A stretch of DNA of 46,010 bases, from assembly GCA_943354475.1 (NCBI GenBank), contig CALRBT010000009.1, positions 1 to 46,010 of the forward strand. The letters run 5' to 3'. Made by a program: the position numbers and the translations under genes. The notes beneath the pieces were generated by a model. That model worked only from the letters and a program-made list of their open reading frames with translations. It searched no databases and was not told the origin of the DNA. This document shows, piece after piece, positions 32,177 through 39,459 of this stretch; position 1 is the stretch's first letter; each line of letters begins with the position of its first letter. This DNA comes from Parcubacteria group bacterium (GTDB taxonomy: Bacteria; Patescibacteriota; Minisyncoccia; Phycocordibacterales; CALRBT01).

Positions 32177-33463
32177 TTATTCCATCGTTACCTTTTTATC
32201 CTTAAGAAATAGTTTGCTTTGCAGGCATCCAAGCAGTTCTCGTTTCTCAATCAGCGTCCCTTCCTTGAGTAAGTACTTCGTGTAATTTCTCACGTCGACA
32301 TCGATCTCAATTTTGTCTTGCTTGTGTCCTAGCACTCCTGATCTAAATTTGTTGAACCTATTTATCTCATCCTCGATTCTTGCTCGTACCCCAAGCTCAT
32401 CTAGGTTTACCGTATCCATCAGTCCAATCAGTTCTTCGATTAAGCTTGGCTCATTGATAGCTGGATTTTTGCAGTCGATGTTCCGGGCCTTCGTGCAGAA
32501 GTAGTACACATGTCTGTTCACTCCACCGTCTTTCAGTTTCTTGAATTTCTCATCTGCCGATATTCCTGATCCACAGTGTCCGCATCGTATCAGCTTGGTG
32601 AAGGCGAACTCTTTGCTTTCAGTCTTCGGTATGTAGTTCGCATTCAAAGTCAGCTGTACTTTTGTATACAGTTCTTTATCAATTATCGGTGTATGTTTTC
32701 CTGTGTACCATTGACCCCCACCAACTGGGTACTCGAAGTCACCGTAGTAGAACGGGTTCCGCAAGATGATGTAGATGTTTGCGAGTACGAGTGGTTTTCC
32801 GCGATGCGTTTTGAAGTCTATTTCTCTAAGCCATCGGTATACCTTTCTTCCACTCCATTGTTCGTGAGCCACTTTCTCAAACATCTGCTTGATAACTGGT
32901 CCACGCTTGAGGTCTATCCTGCACTGACACTTTTTGTCGACGTGTTTTTCGTTCAGGTATCCCGTCGGAGCAACCCCTGGTCTCCAGCCCATCTCGCATC
33001 GTGTCCGTAGTCCGCGCTTCACATTCACCGCCTTGTTGTCGTTCTCAAGTTTCGCCTGACTTCCAAGAATCATCAGAAGGAATTTCTCGTTCGGATTATT
33101 AGTGAACTTTTGACTATATGTTCGTATCTCGTGCAAAAGTTTTTGATCCATCAGGTCTACCACTGACCCGAGGTCTCCAGCATTTCTACTCAACCTATCT
33201 GGTGCCCATGTGAGAATTGCATTGAATTTCTGCGAACGTAACTCCTCGAGCATTTTGTTGTAAACGGGTCGTTGCCCAACCTCCTTGGAAGAGTGCGACT
33301 CACGCTTTATCTCGACCACATGCAGATGCTCGCGTTCAGCCAGCACCTGCATTTCCTTTACCTGTGACTCTATTGAAAGAGCCTGCTTATCCTCAGCCTC
33401 GGTACTCTTACGTGCATAGAGGCAGTACCGCAAGACCTCTTCTTTTGGTTGTGTCTTTTCCAT
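32177..33463 (-). CDS. Large serine recombinase (complete)
   Basis: 428 aa. Resolvase domain opening LRYCLYARKSTEAEDKQ (nucleophile Ser about residue 20), WAPDRLSRNAGDLG, then the recombinase domain (RGLRTRCEMGWRPGVAPTGY), zinc ribbon (RCGHCGSGISAD, later FCTKARNIDC) and a coiled C-terminus. Same family as the gene at 1-1516 but clearly divergent. It lies 113 bp downstream of tRNA-Gln and probably mobilises the region that follows (terminase-like, ParB-methyltransferase, DGR). Attachment sites were not identified with certainty. Confidence 0.93.
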   Translation of the reverse strand: MEKTQPKEEVLRYCLYARKSTEAEDKQALSIESQVKEMQVLAEREHLHVVEIKRESHSSKEVGQRPVYNKMLEELRSQKFNAILTWAPDRLSRNAGDLGSVVDLMDQKLLHEIRTYSQKFTNNPNEKFLLMILGSQAKLENDNKAVNVKRGLRTRCEMGWRPGVAPTGYLNEKHVDKKCQCRIDLKRGPVIKQMFEKVAHEQWSGRKVYRWLREIDFKTHRGKPLVLANIYIILRNPFYYGDFEYPVGGGQWYTGKHTPIIDKELYTKVQLTLNANYIPKTESKEFAFTKLIRCGHCGSGISADEKFKKLKDGGVNRHVYYFCTKARNIDCKNPAINEPSLIEELIGLMDTVNLDELGVRARIEDEINRFNKFRSGVLGHKQDKIEIDVDVRNYTKYLLKEGTLIEKRELLGCLQSKLFLKDKKVTME

Positions 33464-33528
33464 ACCCTAAGGAATGACGCAACCGCCCTAGGGAGTCCAG
33501 GACGCATAAGTAGGTAAGAAGTAGACAA

Positions 33529-34191
33529 CTATTTGCCTTCCAAACGCCTCTTGAAATTCTTATACTCAATGCTGTTTATATCCACACCCTTTTTCACTGG
33601 TCGTTTTTGTGGCTCCTCAGCAACTTTCTTTTCGGTAATCGCTTTCTCTGACACGTTGATTCTTTTCTGAGCTTCTTTTAACGTCTCATTCATCCGTTCC
33701 TCCTCTTCGGGGTCTTCAGGCAATGGTGTTCCTCCTGCTTTTTTAATCATGATGTTCCTTCCAAGCGATGTGAGTCGTCCTGCATTGAACAACGCTTTAG
33801 CGATAGATATCTTCTGCTCAGAAGTGAGCTCTTCTTCGATAAACTCATGTTCGTGTCGGACACGGTCGCAGTATTCTTTATGGTGGTTCTTCAACCAAAA
33901 GATAATGGCAGTGTTGTTACCACTTTGAATGTTCTGGATGAGCTTGGACTCTGCCATGTCGTTAATGAAGAACGTACCAGACTTAATCGCTTCGTCGGCT
34001 TCCTTCGCAAAAGATTTGTCTTCCTTTCGCCACGAATAATACGTCGAACGACCGACACCTGATTTCTCGCAGGCGACTTGTACTATCGGATACTTTGGAA
34101 GCTGTCCGAGGAACGCTTCTTTCTGCGACTTCGTTTTAACAGATAGAGTCTCCAATCGCTTCTCCGTTTTGTTCTTTTTGGGAGAAGTCAT
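33529..34191 (-). CDS. Phage terminase small-subunit-like HTH protein
   Basis: 220 aa. Basic N-terminus, then an HTH-like segment (VACEKSGVGRSTYYSWRKED) and a helical core FINDMAESKLIQNIQSGNN with IIFWLKNHHKEY, the pattern of phBC6A51-type DNA-binding/terminase small subunits. The C-terminal third is charged and low in complexity. It sits 5 bp downstream of the ParB-methyltransferase gene, as in phage packaging modules, but there is no large terminase or capsid gene here. Prophage remnant or mobile-element regulator. Confidence 0.7.
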   Translation of the reverse strand: MTSPKKNKTEKRLETLSVKTKSQKEAFLGQLPKYPIVQVACEKSGVGRSTYYSWRKEDKSFAKEADEAIKSGTFFINDMAESKLIQNIQSGNNTAIIFWLKNHHKEYCDRVRHEHEFIEEELTSEQKISIAKALFNAGRLTSLGRNIMIKKAGGTPLPEDPEEEERMNETLKEAQKRINVSEKAITEKKVAEEPQKRPVKKGVDINSIEYKNFKRRLEGK

Positions 34192-34196
34192 AGAAG

Positions 34197-35519
34197 TTAG
34201 TTAATCTTCTTAGCCTTCTTGCCAGTATGCTTTTCCCACCTACCTTTTATCACTTCCGTATATGTCGGAGACTTCTCCATGATTCGGCAGTTACGTCCAA
34301 GCTTGAGTGATGCGATGAGTGTTGAACCGCTTCCACCGAACGGCTCAAGTACCAAGTCACCACGCTTGGTTAAAACTTTGATGTACGGAATTAACAACTC
34401 TAACGGCTTAGTACCGAAGATCACTCCCTGACCACTGGATTTTTCATCAGCAGCGATATGGTCGATGAAATCTGTCGGTTGATACTTCTTTCCTTTCTCG
34501 TATCCTTCCCACGTTGGCTTGCCACTCGTTGCATACAAGGCATTCTCATACTCGTTCTGGAACAGCTCGTCTTCTGGCTCTATGTTCAGTTCTTTACCTT
34601 CGCTTGAACCCACAAGAGCGATGTCTTGTTTGTTAAAGAATTTGTACTTTGCAGAGAAACCTTGTACTCGGTTCGGCACGTGCCACGTGATGGTGTTGCG
34701 ATAACGCCAATGTGTCTCGAGCACGTTCCAAATTGTCCGCAAGTTCTTTGGGTGCTCGAAGATGATGATGCTGAAGTCTGGCTTCTGAACCTTTGCGACA
34801 TTCGCCATCCAAAGCTCAGTGAAGTTATCTGGCAGTACGTCTGTCTCTAGGTACTTACGATTCTTCTTGAGTCCGAATCCTTCAGTAACTCCGTCTTTCT
34901 GCTTCGTTTTTCCTTTCAAGTAATCGAGTATGTATGGTGGGTCAGTCATCACCATATCTGCCTGCACACCTTCCATCAGTTTCAACGTGTCTGCTTCGAT
35001 ACAGGAATCGCCACACATGAGTCGTGAGCCATCAATTTCGTATATGTCACCCTTTTGAACTTTGATGTCGTGGATGTTTAGTTTCTCCAGTTCATTCTTC
35101 AGGTTGAATACTTCTGGTGTTGGGTCGATGGCGAAGATGTTGTCCAATTCTTCCGTGGTGAATCCGACACTGCCCAAAAACTCTTCACCGAAACCTTTAA
35201 GAAGTTCAAAGTCGAACTCACCAAGATTTTTATTGAGCCTCACGTTCAGTTCTTTTTCCTTTTCAATATCCGCAATATTCACGTAGAGAACTGGCATCTC
35301 CGTGAAGCCAAGTTCTTTTGCAACTGCCAATCTAAAATGACCACCGATTACAGTATTCATTCTCTCGGGTGCAGAGTTGCAAAGAATGGGGTCAACGAGT
35401 CCGAATTTAGTAATTGATTCTTTGAGTGCATTAGTCTGCGCTTCATTCCACTTCCGTGGGTTGTATGTACTCGGGTTTAGAGAACCAACGGGTACATACG
35501 TAACTTTCATAGTTTCCAT
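34197..35519 (-). CDS. ParB-like N-terminal domain fused to a DNA methyltransferase
   Basis: 440 aa. Residues about 1-95 are a ParB/sulfiredoxin-like domain (NPRKWNEAQTNALKESI, GGHFRLAVAKELG). Residues about 160-435 are an adenine- or cytosine-N4 methyltransferase with motif IV in TDPPYILDY and motif I in VLEPFGGSGSTLIASLKLG; motif IV before I marks the beta class. No restriction enzyme is adjacent, so it is an orphan modification enzyme typical of phages and integrative elements. It forms a unit with the terminase-like gene. Confidence 0.88.
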   Translation of the reverse strand: METMKVTYVPVGSLNPSTYNPRKWNEAQTNALKESITKFGLVDPILCNSAPERMNTVIGGHFRLAVAKELGFTEMPVLYVNIADIEKEKELNVRLNKNLGEFDFELLKGFGEEFLGSVGFTTEELDNIFAIDPTPEVFNLKNELEKLNIHDIKVQKGDIYEIDGSRLMCGDSCIEADTLKLMEGVQADMVMTDPPYILDYLKGKTKQKDGVTEGFGLKKNRKYLETDVLPDNFTELWMANVAKVQKPDFSIIIFEHPKNLRTIWNVLETHWRYRNTITWHVPNRVQGFSAKYKFFNKQDIALVGSSEGKELNIEPEDELFQNEYENALYATSGKPTWEGYEKGKKYQPTDFIDHIAADEKSSGQGVIFGTKPLELLIPYIKVLTKRGDLVLEPFGGSGSTLIASLKLGRNCRIMEKSPTYTEVIKGRWEKHTGKKAKKIN

Positions 35520-35885
35520 ATGTTTTGTGATTATTAGAGTTCATAAATCCGTTAGTTCTCAATTAAAAAAGGCACCGCAAGTGCAGGATGAAAATCCACA
35601 ATATCGACCTTAGATTTACATCGCACTCACCGCACCATTTAGTTCGCCGTTAGTTTCTTCGGATGAAGTATCTATAGTATGAGTTACGCATTTTTTATCT
35701 GCAAATCCTGTTTTGCAACGATCGTAAATGAAATTTATTAAGTGCTTTTTATGCCGAGCATTTTTCAGAAATAGCCTGTAAATAGCGTCAAAAGAGCCCT
35801 GTTGATAACTATTATGAGACCCCTTCGCAAACCCCCAGAACTAAGCTCAAATGGAGGTGTAGCAAATTTTTTGCTACAATTCAGT

Positions 35886-35956
35886 TACAACTGAATAAGT
35901 CGTCGACCTAACCCCTTTGGAATCCCCAAAGGATATGGTCGCAAATCCGTCCAAAG
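35886..35956. repeat. 71-bp direct repeat, left copy (flanks the DGR)
   Basis: Matches 39137-39207 in the same orientation with only a handful of differences, all in the centre (CCCTTTGGAATCCCC against CCCCTTGGAACGTCC). It starts TACAACTGAATAAGTCGTCG and ends GGTCGCAAATCCGTCCAAAG. Inside, CGACC...GGTCG can close a hairpin. Confidence 0.92.
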
Positions 35957-35991
35957 TAAAGAACTCCTAATCAGAGCTACTTTGGACGGTC
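35948..35991. repeat. Hairpin overlapping the left direct repeat
   Basis: CCGTCCAAAGTA pairs with TACTTTGGACGG around a 20-nt loop. The right copy at 39137-39207 lacks the pairing arm, so the structure is specific to the left end. Confidence 0.7.
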
Positions 35992-36143
35992 ATATCTCGA
36001 AAGGGGTATGGGTGTACCTCACGGGGTGCATCGGCCTGGTTAGGAGCTTTTTGCTACCTACTGGGCGAACAAAACCGTCCAAAGGAAGCTTCCTCATATG
36101 AGGATTCGACCTTTGTGTCGAGTCGGCATATGGGGATTTTGTT

Positions 36144-37193
36144 TTATTCATTCAGCCAGAACCAGAACAAATTCCTCACGCTCTTGGTCATCTCGTAAGT
36201 GTCGGCATGTGACAGAACGCCCAAGTATGAGGCGAGAGAGGACTTCATCGCCACCTCGTTTATCTGCCCGTTCTTGTAGCGTGCCACGCTCTGACGAATT
36301 TTCTTGGGAATCTTGCGCTTCGTTTTCGTGCGGAGCTTGATGTGGTGCGGAAGTATCACATACCCGAGAAAATCGACACCTTGAATATGTTTCTTCAAGA
36401 TTATCTTCTTAGGGTGCAGGTCGAGATGAAGTCTTGATTTCAGGAATTCTCGTATTGGTTCAAGTAGTCCTTCAGGGTAAGCCTTGTTGTCCGAAACGAT
36501 CACAAAATCATCGGTGTAACGCGCGTAATTTTTCACTTTCAATTTATGCTTCATAAACTGGTCGAATTCATTCATGTAAATATTTGCAAATACCTGCGAG
36601 GTGAGATTGCCGATTGGCACGCCTCTGCGCTCGAAAAGATTCGGACGGCTTGTTTCAAAACTCTCGATTATCTCGTACAAGAGATTGAAAACTTTTTTGT
36701 CTTTCACTTTCTTGCCAAGAATTTCAAGAAGCGTGTTGTGATCTATGGAATCAAAAAACCTTCTCACGTCGCACTTAAGAGCAAGGCATGGATGCGTGTG
36801 ATTTTTGCTGACAGCACGAATCATGCTGGCAACTTTCTCCATGCCCTTGTGTGTTCCTTTGCCAATTCGGCAGGAATACGAATCGTTGATGAAAGTCGGC
36901 TCGAATATGCGGTTCAAAACATAGAACACGGCATGATGAAGCACTCTATCCCGCACCGTAGCCTTGTGGATTCGACGAAGCTTTGGGTCGTGAATCCAAA
37001 ATCCTCGGTATGGTCCATGCTTGTACGTTTCATTTTTCAAATCTCTATACAAGTCAAAAATATTTTGTTCAAGATTCAACTCAAACTCGGCAACGTCAGG
37101 CTTGTTGCGTTTGTCGGACTTGAATATCTCCCATGCACGAAAGAGCGTTTGGGGAGAAATTATCGACCAATATAAATCTTTATAAATTTTCAT
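36144..37193 (-). CDS. Diversity-generating retroelement reverse transcriptase
   Basis: 349-aa RT that copies the template repeat into mutagenised cDNA. Motifs: LALKCDVRRFFDSIDH (RT motif 3), RRGVPIGNLTSQVFANIYMN with the DGR-type motif 4 (I/L/V)GxxxSQ in place of the QG of group II intron RTs, the active site YARYTDDFVIVS, and GVDFLGYVILPHH. No maturase or endonuclease domain. Length typical of DGR RTs. Its ATG is separated by two bases from the divergent avd ATG. Together with TR and VR at 37.6 and 38.1 kb the assignment is secure. Confidence 0.97.
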   Translation of the reverse strand: MKIYKDLYWSIISPQTLFRAWEIFKSDKRNKPDVAEFELNLEQNIFDLYRDLKNETYKHGPYRGFWIHDPKLRRIHKATVRDRVLHHAVFYVLNRIFEPTFINDSYSCRIGKGTHKGMEKVASMIRAVSKNHTHPCLALKCDVRRFFDSIDHNTLLEILGKKVKDKKVFNLLYEIIESFETSRPNLFERRGVPIGNLTSQVFANIYMNEFDQFMKHKLKVKNYARYTDDFVIVSDNKAYPEGLLEPIREFLKSRLHLDLHPKKIILKKHIQGVDFLGYVILPHHIKLRTKTKRKIPKKIRQSVARYKNGQINEVAMKSSLASYLGVLSHADTYEMTKSVRNLFWFWLNE

Positions 37194-37195
37194 AT

Positions 37196-37546
37196 ATGAA
37201 TGACTTAGACATACCCATTTTCAAGAAATCCTACGATCTATACAAGGAGTTTTACGCTCTCCGACTTGCCGTACCAAAGCAAGATCGGTATACCCTTTGG
37301 CAAAAGTGCGAGAGCCTTCTGATCGAGGTGTTGGAAGGTATACTTTTTGCAAGTCAGCAGTCTAAATCGGAGAAGTTACCGACTTTGGAGAAGACAAGTG
37401 TCAAACTTAATTTTCTGCGAGTCTGCATTCGTCTGATGAAGGACATTAAGGCAATCGATGCCAAAAAATATATTATCATCGAAGCAAATCTCGACGAAAT
37501 AGGAAGGATGCTTGGAGGCTGGATAAAATCCACAAGAGAACGTTAA
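37196..37546 (+). CDS. avd: Avd-family DGR accessory variability determinant
   Basis: 116-aa four-helix-bundle protein from ATG 37196. Avd signatures: IPIFKKSYDLYKEFYAL, PKQDRYTLWQKCESLL, NFLRVCIRLMKDIKAID, and the C-terminal GRMLGGWIKSTRER. Avd forms a basic pentamer that binds RT and the TR RNA. Unusually, it is encoded opposite to RT, TR and target gene; in most DGRs it is co-oriented. The promoter must lie within the RT gene or the message is leaderless. A hairpin terminator follows the stop. Confidence 0.93.
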   Translation: MNDLDIPIFKKSYDLYKEFYALRLAVPKQDRYTLWQKCESLLIEVLEGILFASQQSKSEKLPTLEKTSVKLNFLRVCIRLMKDIKAIDAKKYIIIEANLDEIGRMLGGWIKSTRER

Positions 37547-37548
37547 CA

Positions 37549-37578
37549 GAAACTCCCACTTTTATCGGTGGGAGTTTC
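37549..37578 (+). terminator. Hairpin after avd
   Basis: GAAACTCCCAC/GTGGGAGTTTC with an 8-nt loop, starting 2 bp after the avd stop and lying just beyond the IMH-side end of the TR. Confidence 0.8.
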
Positions 37579-37598
37579 CTTGGATAGAGCTATGACTG

Positions 37599-37714
37599 CC
37601 GGGCAGCCGACACGCCGATGTTGTCATTGCGGTTGTCGTCGTTCCAGTTGTTGACGTTGAGACCCTTGGCATCGAAGTTGCCGACGTTGACACGGTTACC
37701 GTCCGAGTCGAGAT
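37599..37714 (-). repeat. DGR template repeat (TR)
   Basis: 116 bp, aligned without gaps to VR 38073-38188 at a constant offset of 474. Read on the minus strand it is full of AAC codons (conceptual VNVGNFDAKGLNVNNWNDDN), about 30 adenines in all. The frame continues a little upstream (GDTDGNEQYLDSDG) and stops at TAG soon after, so the TR seems to be carved from an old copy of a target gene. Located between avd and the target gene. Confidence 0.95.
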
Positions 37715-37993
37715 ATTGCTCGTTTCCATCCGTGTCACCGAGAATCGAGGTTTACTACCTTTGCAGGTCTATATCCTCCCATCTCTGAATTGTATTTGAG
37801 AGCAGTTTTTTCAAACACCTCCACAAGAAACAAGCAAGAAGTTCTCTCTATCCTTAATCGCACTCTGCCGTAATCCGTGGACTACTAGCAATCTGGCGAT
37901 ATCTCAAGGTGAGATATCTCGCGAGCTTGAACCGTGATCCAAGCTACATTAGCAAGATAAAAATATATTAGCTTCATTTTTATGAAAAAGAAA

Positions 37994-38025
37994 GAGCCTC
38001 CGCAAAAAAAATTTCGCGGAGGCTC
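37994..38025 (-). terminator. Hairpin downstream of the VR
   Basis: GAGCCTCCGC/GCGGAGGCTC (37994-38003 with 38016-38025) around an A/T-rich loop, about 38 bp after the target stop. It can be a terminator; in characterised DGRs a hairpin or cruciform just after the VR also aids target recognition. Confidence 0.75.
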
Positions 38026-38063
38026 AAGTATTCAAGAGGGACAAGCCCTCAAGGGATCAAGAA

Positions 38064-38831
38064 TCACTGCTTCCGGGCAGCCGACACGCCGATGCTGCCA
38101 TCGCGGCCGCCGTCGTCCCAGCCGTAGACGTAGAGACCCCCGGCATCGAAGCGGCCGACGCCGACACGGTCACCGCCCGAGTCGAGATCGACGCACCGAA
38201 CGTAGATTTTCTCGAACAAACACTCCCCAGTGGCGAGGAAGTGACCGATCGTGGCATAAACCACGATCCGAGCAGTCGGCGTTTCCTCGTCTTTCGGGAG
38301 GAGAGCCTGCTGATCGTTCCACGTCTTCGAGGTCGAGTTGGCGATCGGTTCCTTGCGGACCAACCGCCAGCCGACTTCGCCCTTGTCCTTGGCGAACGCC
38401 TGCTTGTCATACCAGTCCTGTGAGTAAAACAGGGTCCGGTCGGACTGCTTCTTGGCGATGCCACGGATGTCGAGGATCGACAGCGGGAAGGCGGCGACGA
38501 GAACGTGCGTGTCCTTGCAGGACTTCAGCACTTCCTCGCTGAACGGAACTTCGGCCAGAGCGGCGAGCTGTTGCTTCGTGGCGTTAACCCCGAAGTGTTT
38601 GATCGCCTCCTCGATGCCGAAGTAGTTCGTGCCCATGATCTCGCGAGCGAGCTTCTGTGACGTTGACGGTTCATAACCGCCATTGACCATCAGTCGTGCG
38701 ATGTTCGCCACGAATGCGGGGTCTGTATTGATGCGGGCTGCGACTTCTTCGGCGTTGTCGCCGATCGCTACCCACAGACGTTGATTGGCGGCATTGATGT
38801 CGCCAGTGGGGACTTGAGTCCATGCTTTCAT
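38064..38831 (-). CDS. DGR variable target protein (C-type-lectin-like C-terminus)
   Basis: 255 aa from ATG 38831 with AGAGGAG upstream. The last 40 residues are the variable region: frame DLDSGGDRVGVGRFDAGGLY, then VYGWDDGGRDGSIGVSAARK, the usual end of a formylglycine-synthase/C-type-lectin fold. The N-terminal ~120 residues are helical (NINTDPAF-like repeats, MVNGGYEPST) and not recognised. There is no signal peptide, so the product would stay inside or be exported otherwise. The gene is clearly more GC-rich than the RT and Avd genes. Strong promoter and leader hairpin upstream. Confidence 0.92.
   Translation of the reverse strand: MKAWTQVPTGDINAANQRLWVAIGDNAEEVAARINTDPAFVANIARLMVNGGYEPSTSQKLAREIMGTNYFGIEEAIKHFGVNATKQQLAALAEVPFSEEVLKSCKDTHVLVAAFPLSILDIRGIAKKQSDRTLFYSQDWYDKQAFAKDKGEVGWRLVRKEPIANSTSKTWNDQQALLPKDEETPTARIVVYATIGHFLATGECLFEKIYVRCVDLDSGGDRVGVGRFDAGGLYVYGWDDGGRDGSIGVSAARKQ
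38073..38188 (-). repeat. DGR variable repeat (VR)
   Basis: Differs from the TR at 19 positions, every one an A in the TR coding strand (changed to G, C or T). The adenine-poor last stretch (ATCGGCGTGTCGGCTGCCCGG region) is identical and would be the initiation of mutagenic homology. Homology stops abruptly at both ends. All changes fall in about 14 codons, mostly AAC. Confidence 0.97.
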
Positions 38832-38920
38832 GATGTGCTCCTCTTTCTGTTAGCCTTTTTGAAATTATCTCGAAGGCGACTGGATATGAGCGTACGATCT
38901 CAAAATTACGTCTTGCCTCA

Positions 38921-38975
38921 GTTTGAGACGAGCTTTCTGGTCCCTGATTTAAGGCTCAAAAAGCTCGTCTCAAAC
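38921..38975 (-). promoter_or_regulatory. Leader hairpin of the DGR target gene
   Basis: 16-bp perfect arms GTTTGAGACGAGCTTT (38921-38936) and 38960-38975 within the ~165-nt 5' leader, 90 bp before the start codon. It could control translation or stability, or be an attenuator; its loop is T-rich only on one side. Confidence 0.75.
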
Positions 38976-39005
38976 AGTGATTCTGTATCAAAGAACTACG
39001 CGCAC

Positions 39006-39034
39006 AGTATAGCAAAGAAATAGTTATTTGTCAA
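39006..39034 (-). promoter_or_regulatory. Near-consensus sigma70 promoter of the DGR target gene
   Basis: TTGACA (39029-39034), exactly 17 bp, TATACT (39006-39011). Extended -35 TTGACAAATA as in the promoters at 6004-6032 and 25049-25076. Confidence 0.85.
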
Positions 39035-39136
39035 TGACTTTGGCGATATGTCAATGTTGGCGACCAAGGCTTCGCAAAGGCCTATATCTAAGCTAAGGTA
39101 CTGACTAATACCATCAATTTTGGTATTATGTTCTAG

Positions 39137-39207
39137 TACAACTGAATAAGTCGTCGACCTAACCCCCTTGGAACGTCCAAAGGATATGGTCGCAAATCCG
39201 TCCAAAG
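39137..39207. repeat. 71-bp direct repeat, right copy (flanks the DGR)
   Basis: Same-orientation copy of 35886-35956. It ends 3 bp before the ATG of a truncated gene (39211), and the DGR genes lie wholly between the two copies. Confidence 0.92.
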
Positions 39208-39210
39208 AAT

Positions 39211-39458
39211 ATGAAATCCGTCCAACCCGATCAAGCGGGCAACCTTGAGTTTCTACAACTATACAAAGTTGAAGGCGAATTATTTTCGCTTTCTTCTGGT
39301 GTCGACATTTCCATACAGAAATATTTTCTTACGTTCACACCGTGGAAAGGTGCACCAATACCAAACACCTACAACAACAAACCAGTCATCGATTGGAACG
39401 GCGAGTCTGTATTTGCAGAACTCGCCGTTTTACGTTTATTCCAATCACATGACTGGTT
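39211..39458 (+). pseudogene. Truncated hypothetical gene (5' fragment)
   Basis: ATG 39211, about 80 residues with a coherent beginning (GNLEFLQLYKVEGELF, FLTFTPWKGAPIPNTYNN, FAELAVLRLFQSHDW) resembling the N-terminus of a conserved CPR hypothetical family. After about 39455 the frame becomes Lys/Leu/Ser-rich nonsense while another frame takes up a peptidase sequence. I infer that a deletion fused the front of this gene to the back of the next. Confidence 0.6.
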
Positions 39459-39459
39459 G

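Larger units (their letters stand above)
35520..36143. other. 624-bp non-coding region with many inverted repeats
   Basis: No credible gene. It holds several foldable segments: TGTAGCAAA/TTTGCTACA (about 35857-35878), TTCAGTTACAACTGAA, the first 71-bp direct repeat, a 12-bp-arm hairpin CCGTCCAAAGTA/TACTTTGGACGG, CTCCTAA/TTAGGAG (about 35965 and 36041) enclosing it, and CCTCATATGAGG. CCGTCCAAAG occurs twice more or less intact here. It may be a structured RNA or a recombination/attachment region; I cannot place it in a known family. Confidence 0.6.

Noticed and set aside
34197-35519. Restriction-modification system
   Set aside because: The methyltransferase carries a ParB-like domain and sits with a terminase-like gene; no restriction enzyme is adjacent.
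35820-36143. Group I intron
   Set aside because: I could not find the conserved P7/P3 core or a split gene; the element lies in a non-coding region.
36144-37193. Reverse transcriptase as a group II intron or retron RT
   Set aside because: Motif 4 reads IGNLTSQ as in DGR RTs, there is no maturase/endonuclease domain, and TR/VR/Avd are present.
37599-38188. TR and VR as an ordinary imperfect dispersed repeat or CRISPR-like array
   Set aside because: Only two copies, one inside a gene end, with all differences on template adenines and an RT plus Avd next door; this is a DGR.
37982-38542. Plus-strand Arg-rich frame opposite the DGR target gene
   Set aside because: Antisense shadow of the GC-rich target gene; low-complexity composition and no ribosome-binding site.
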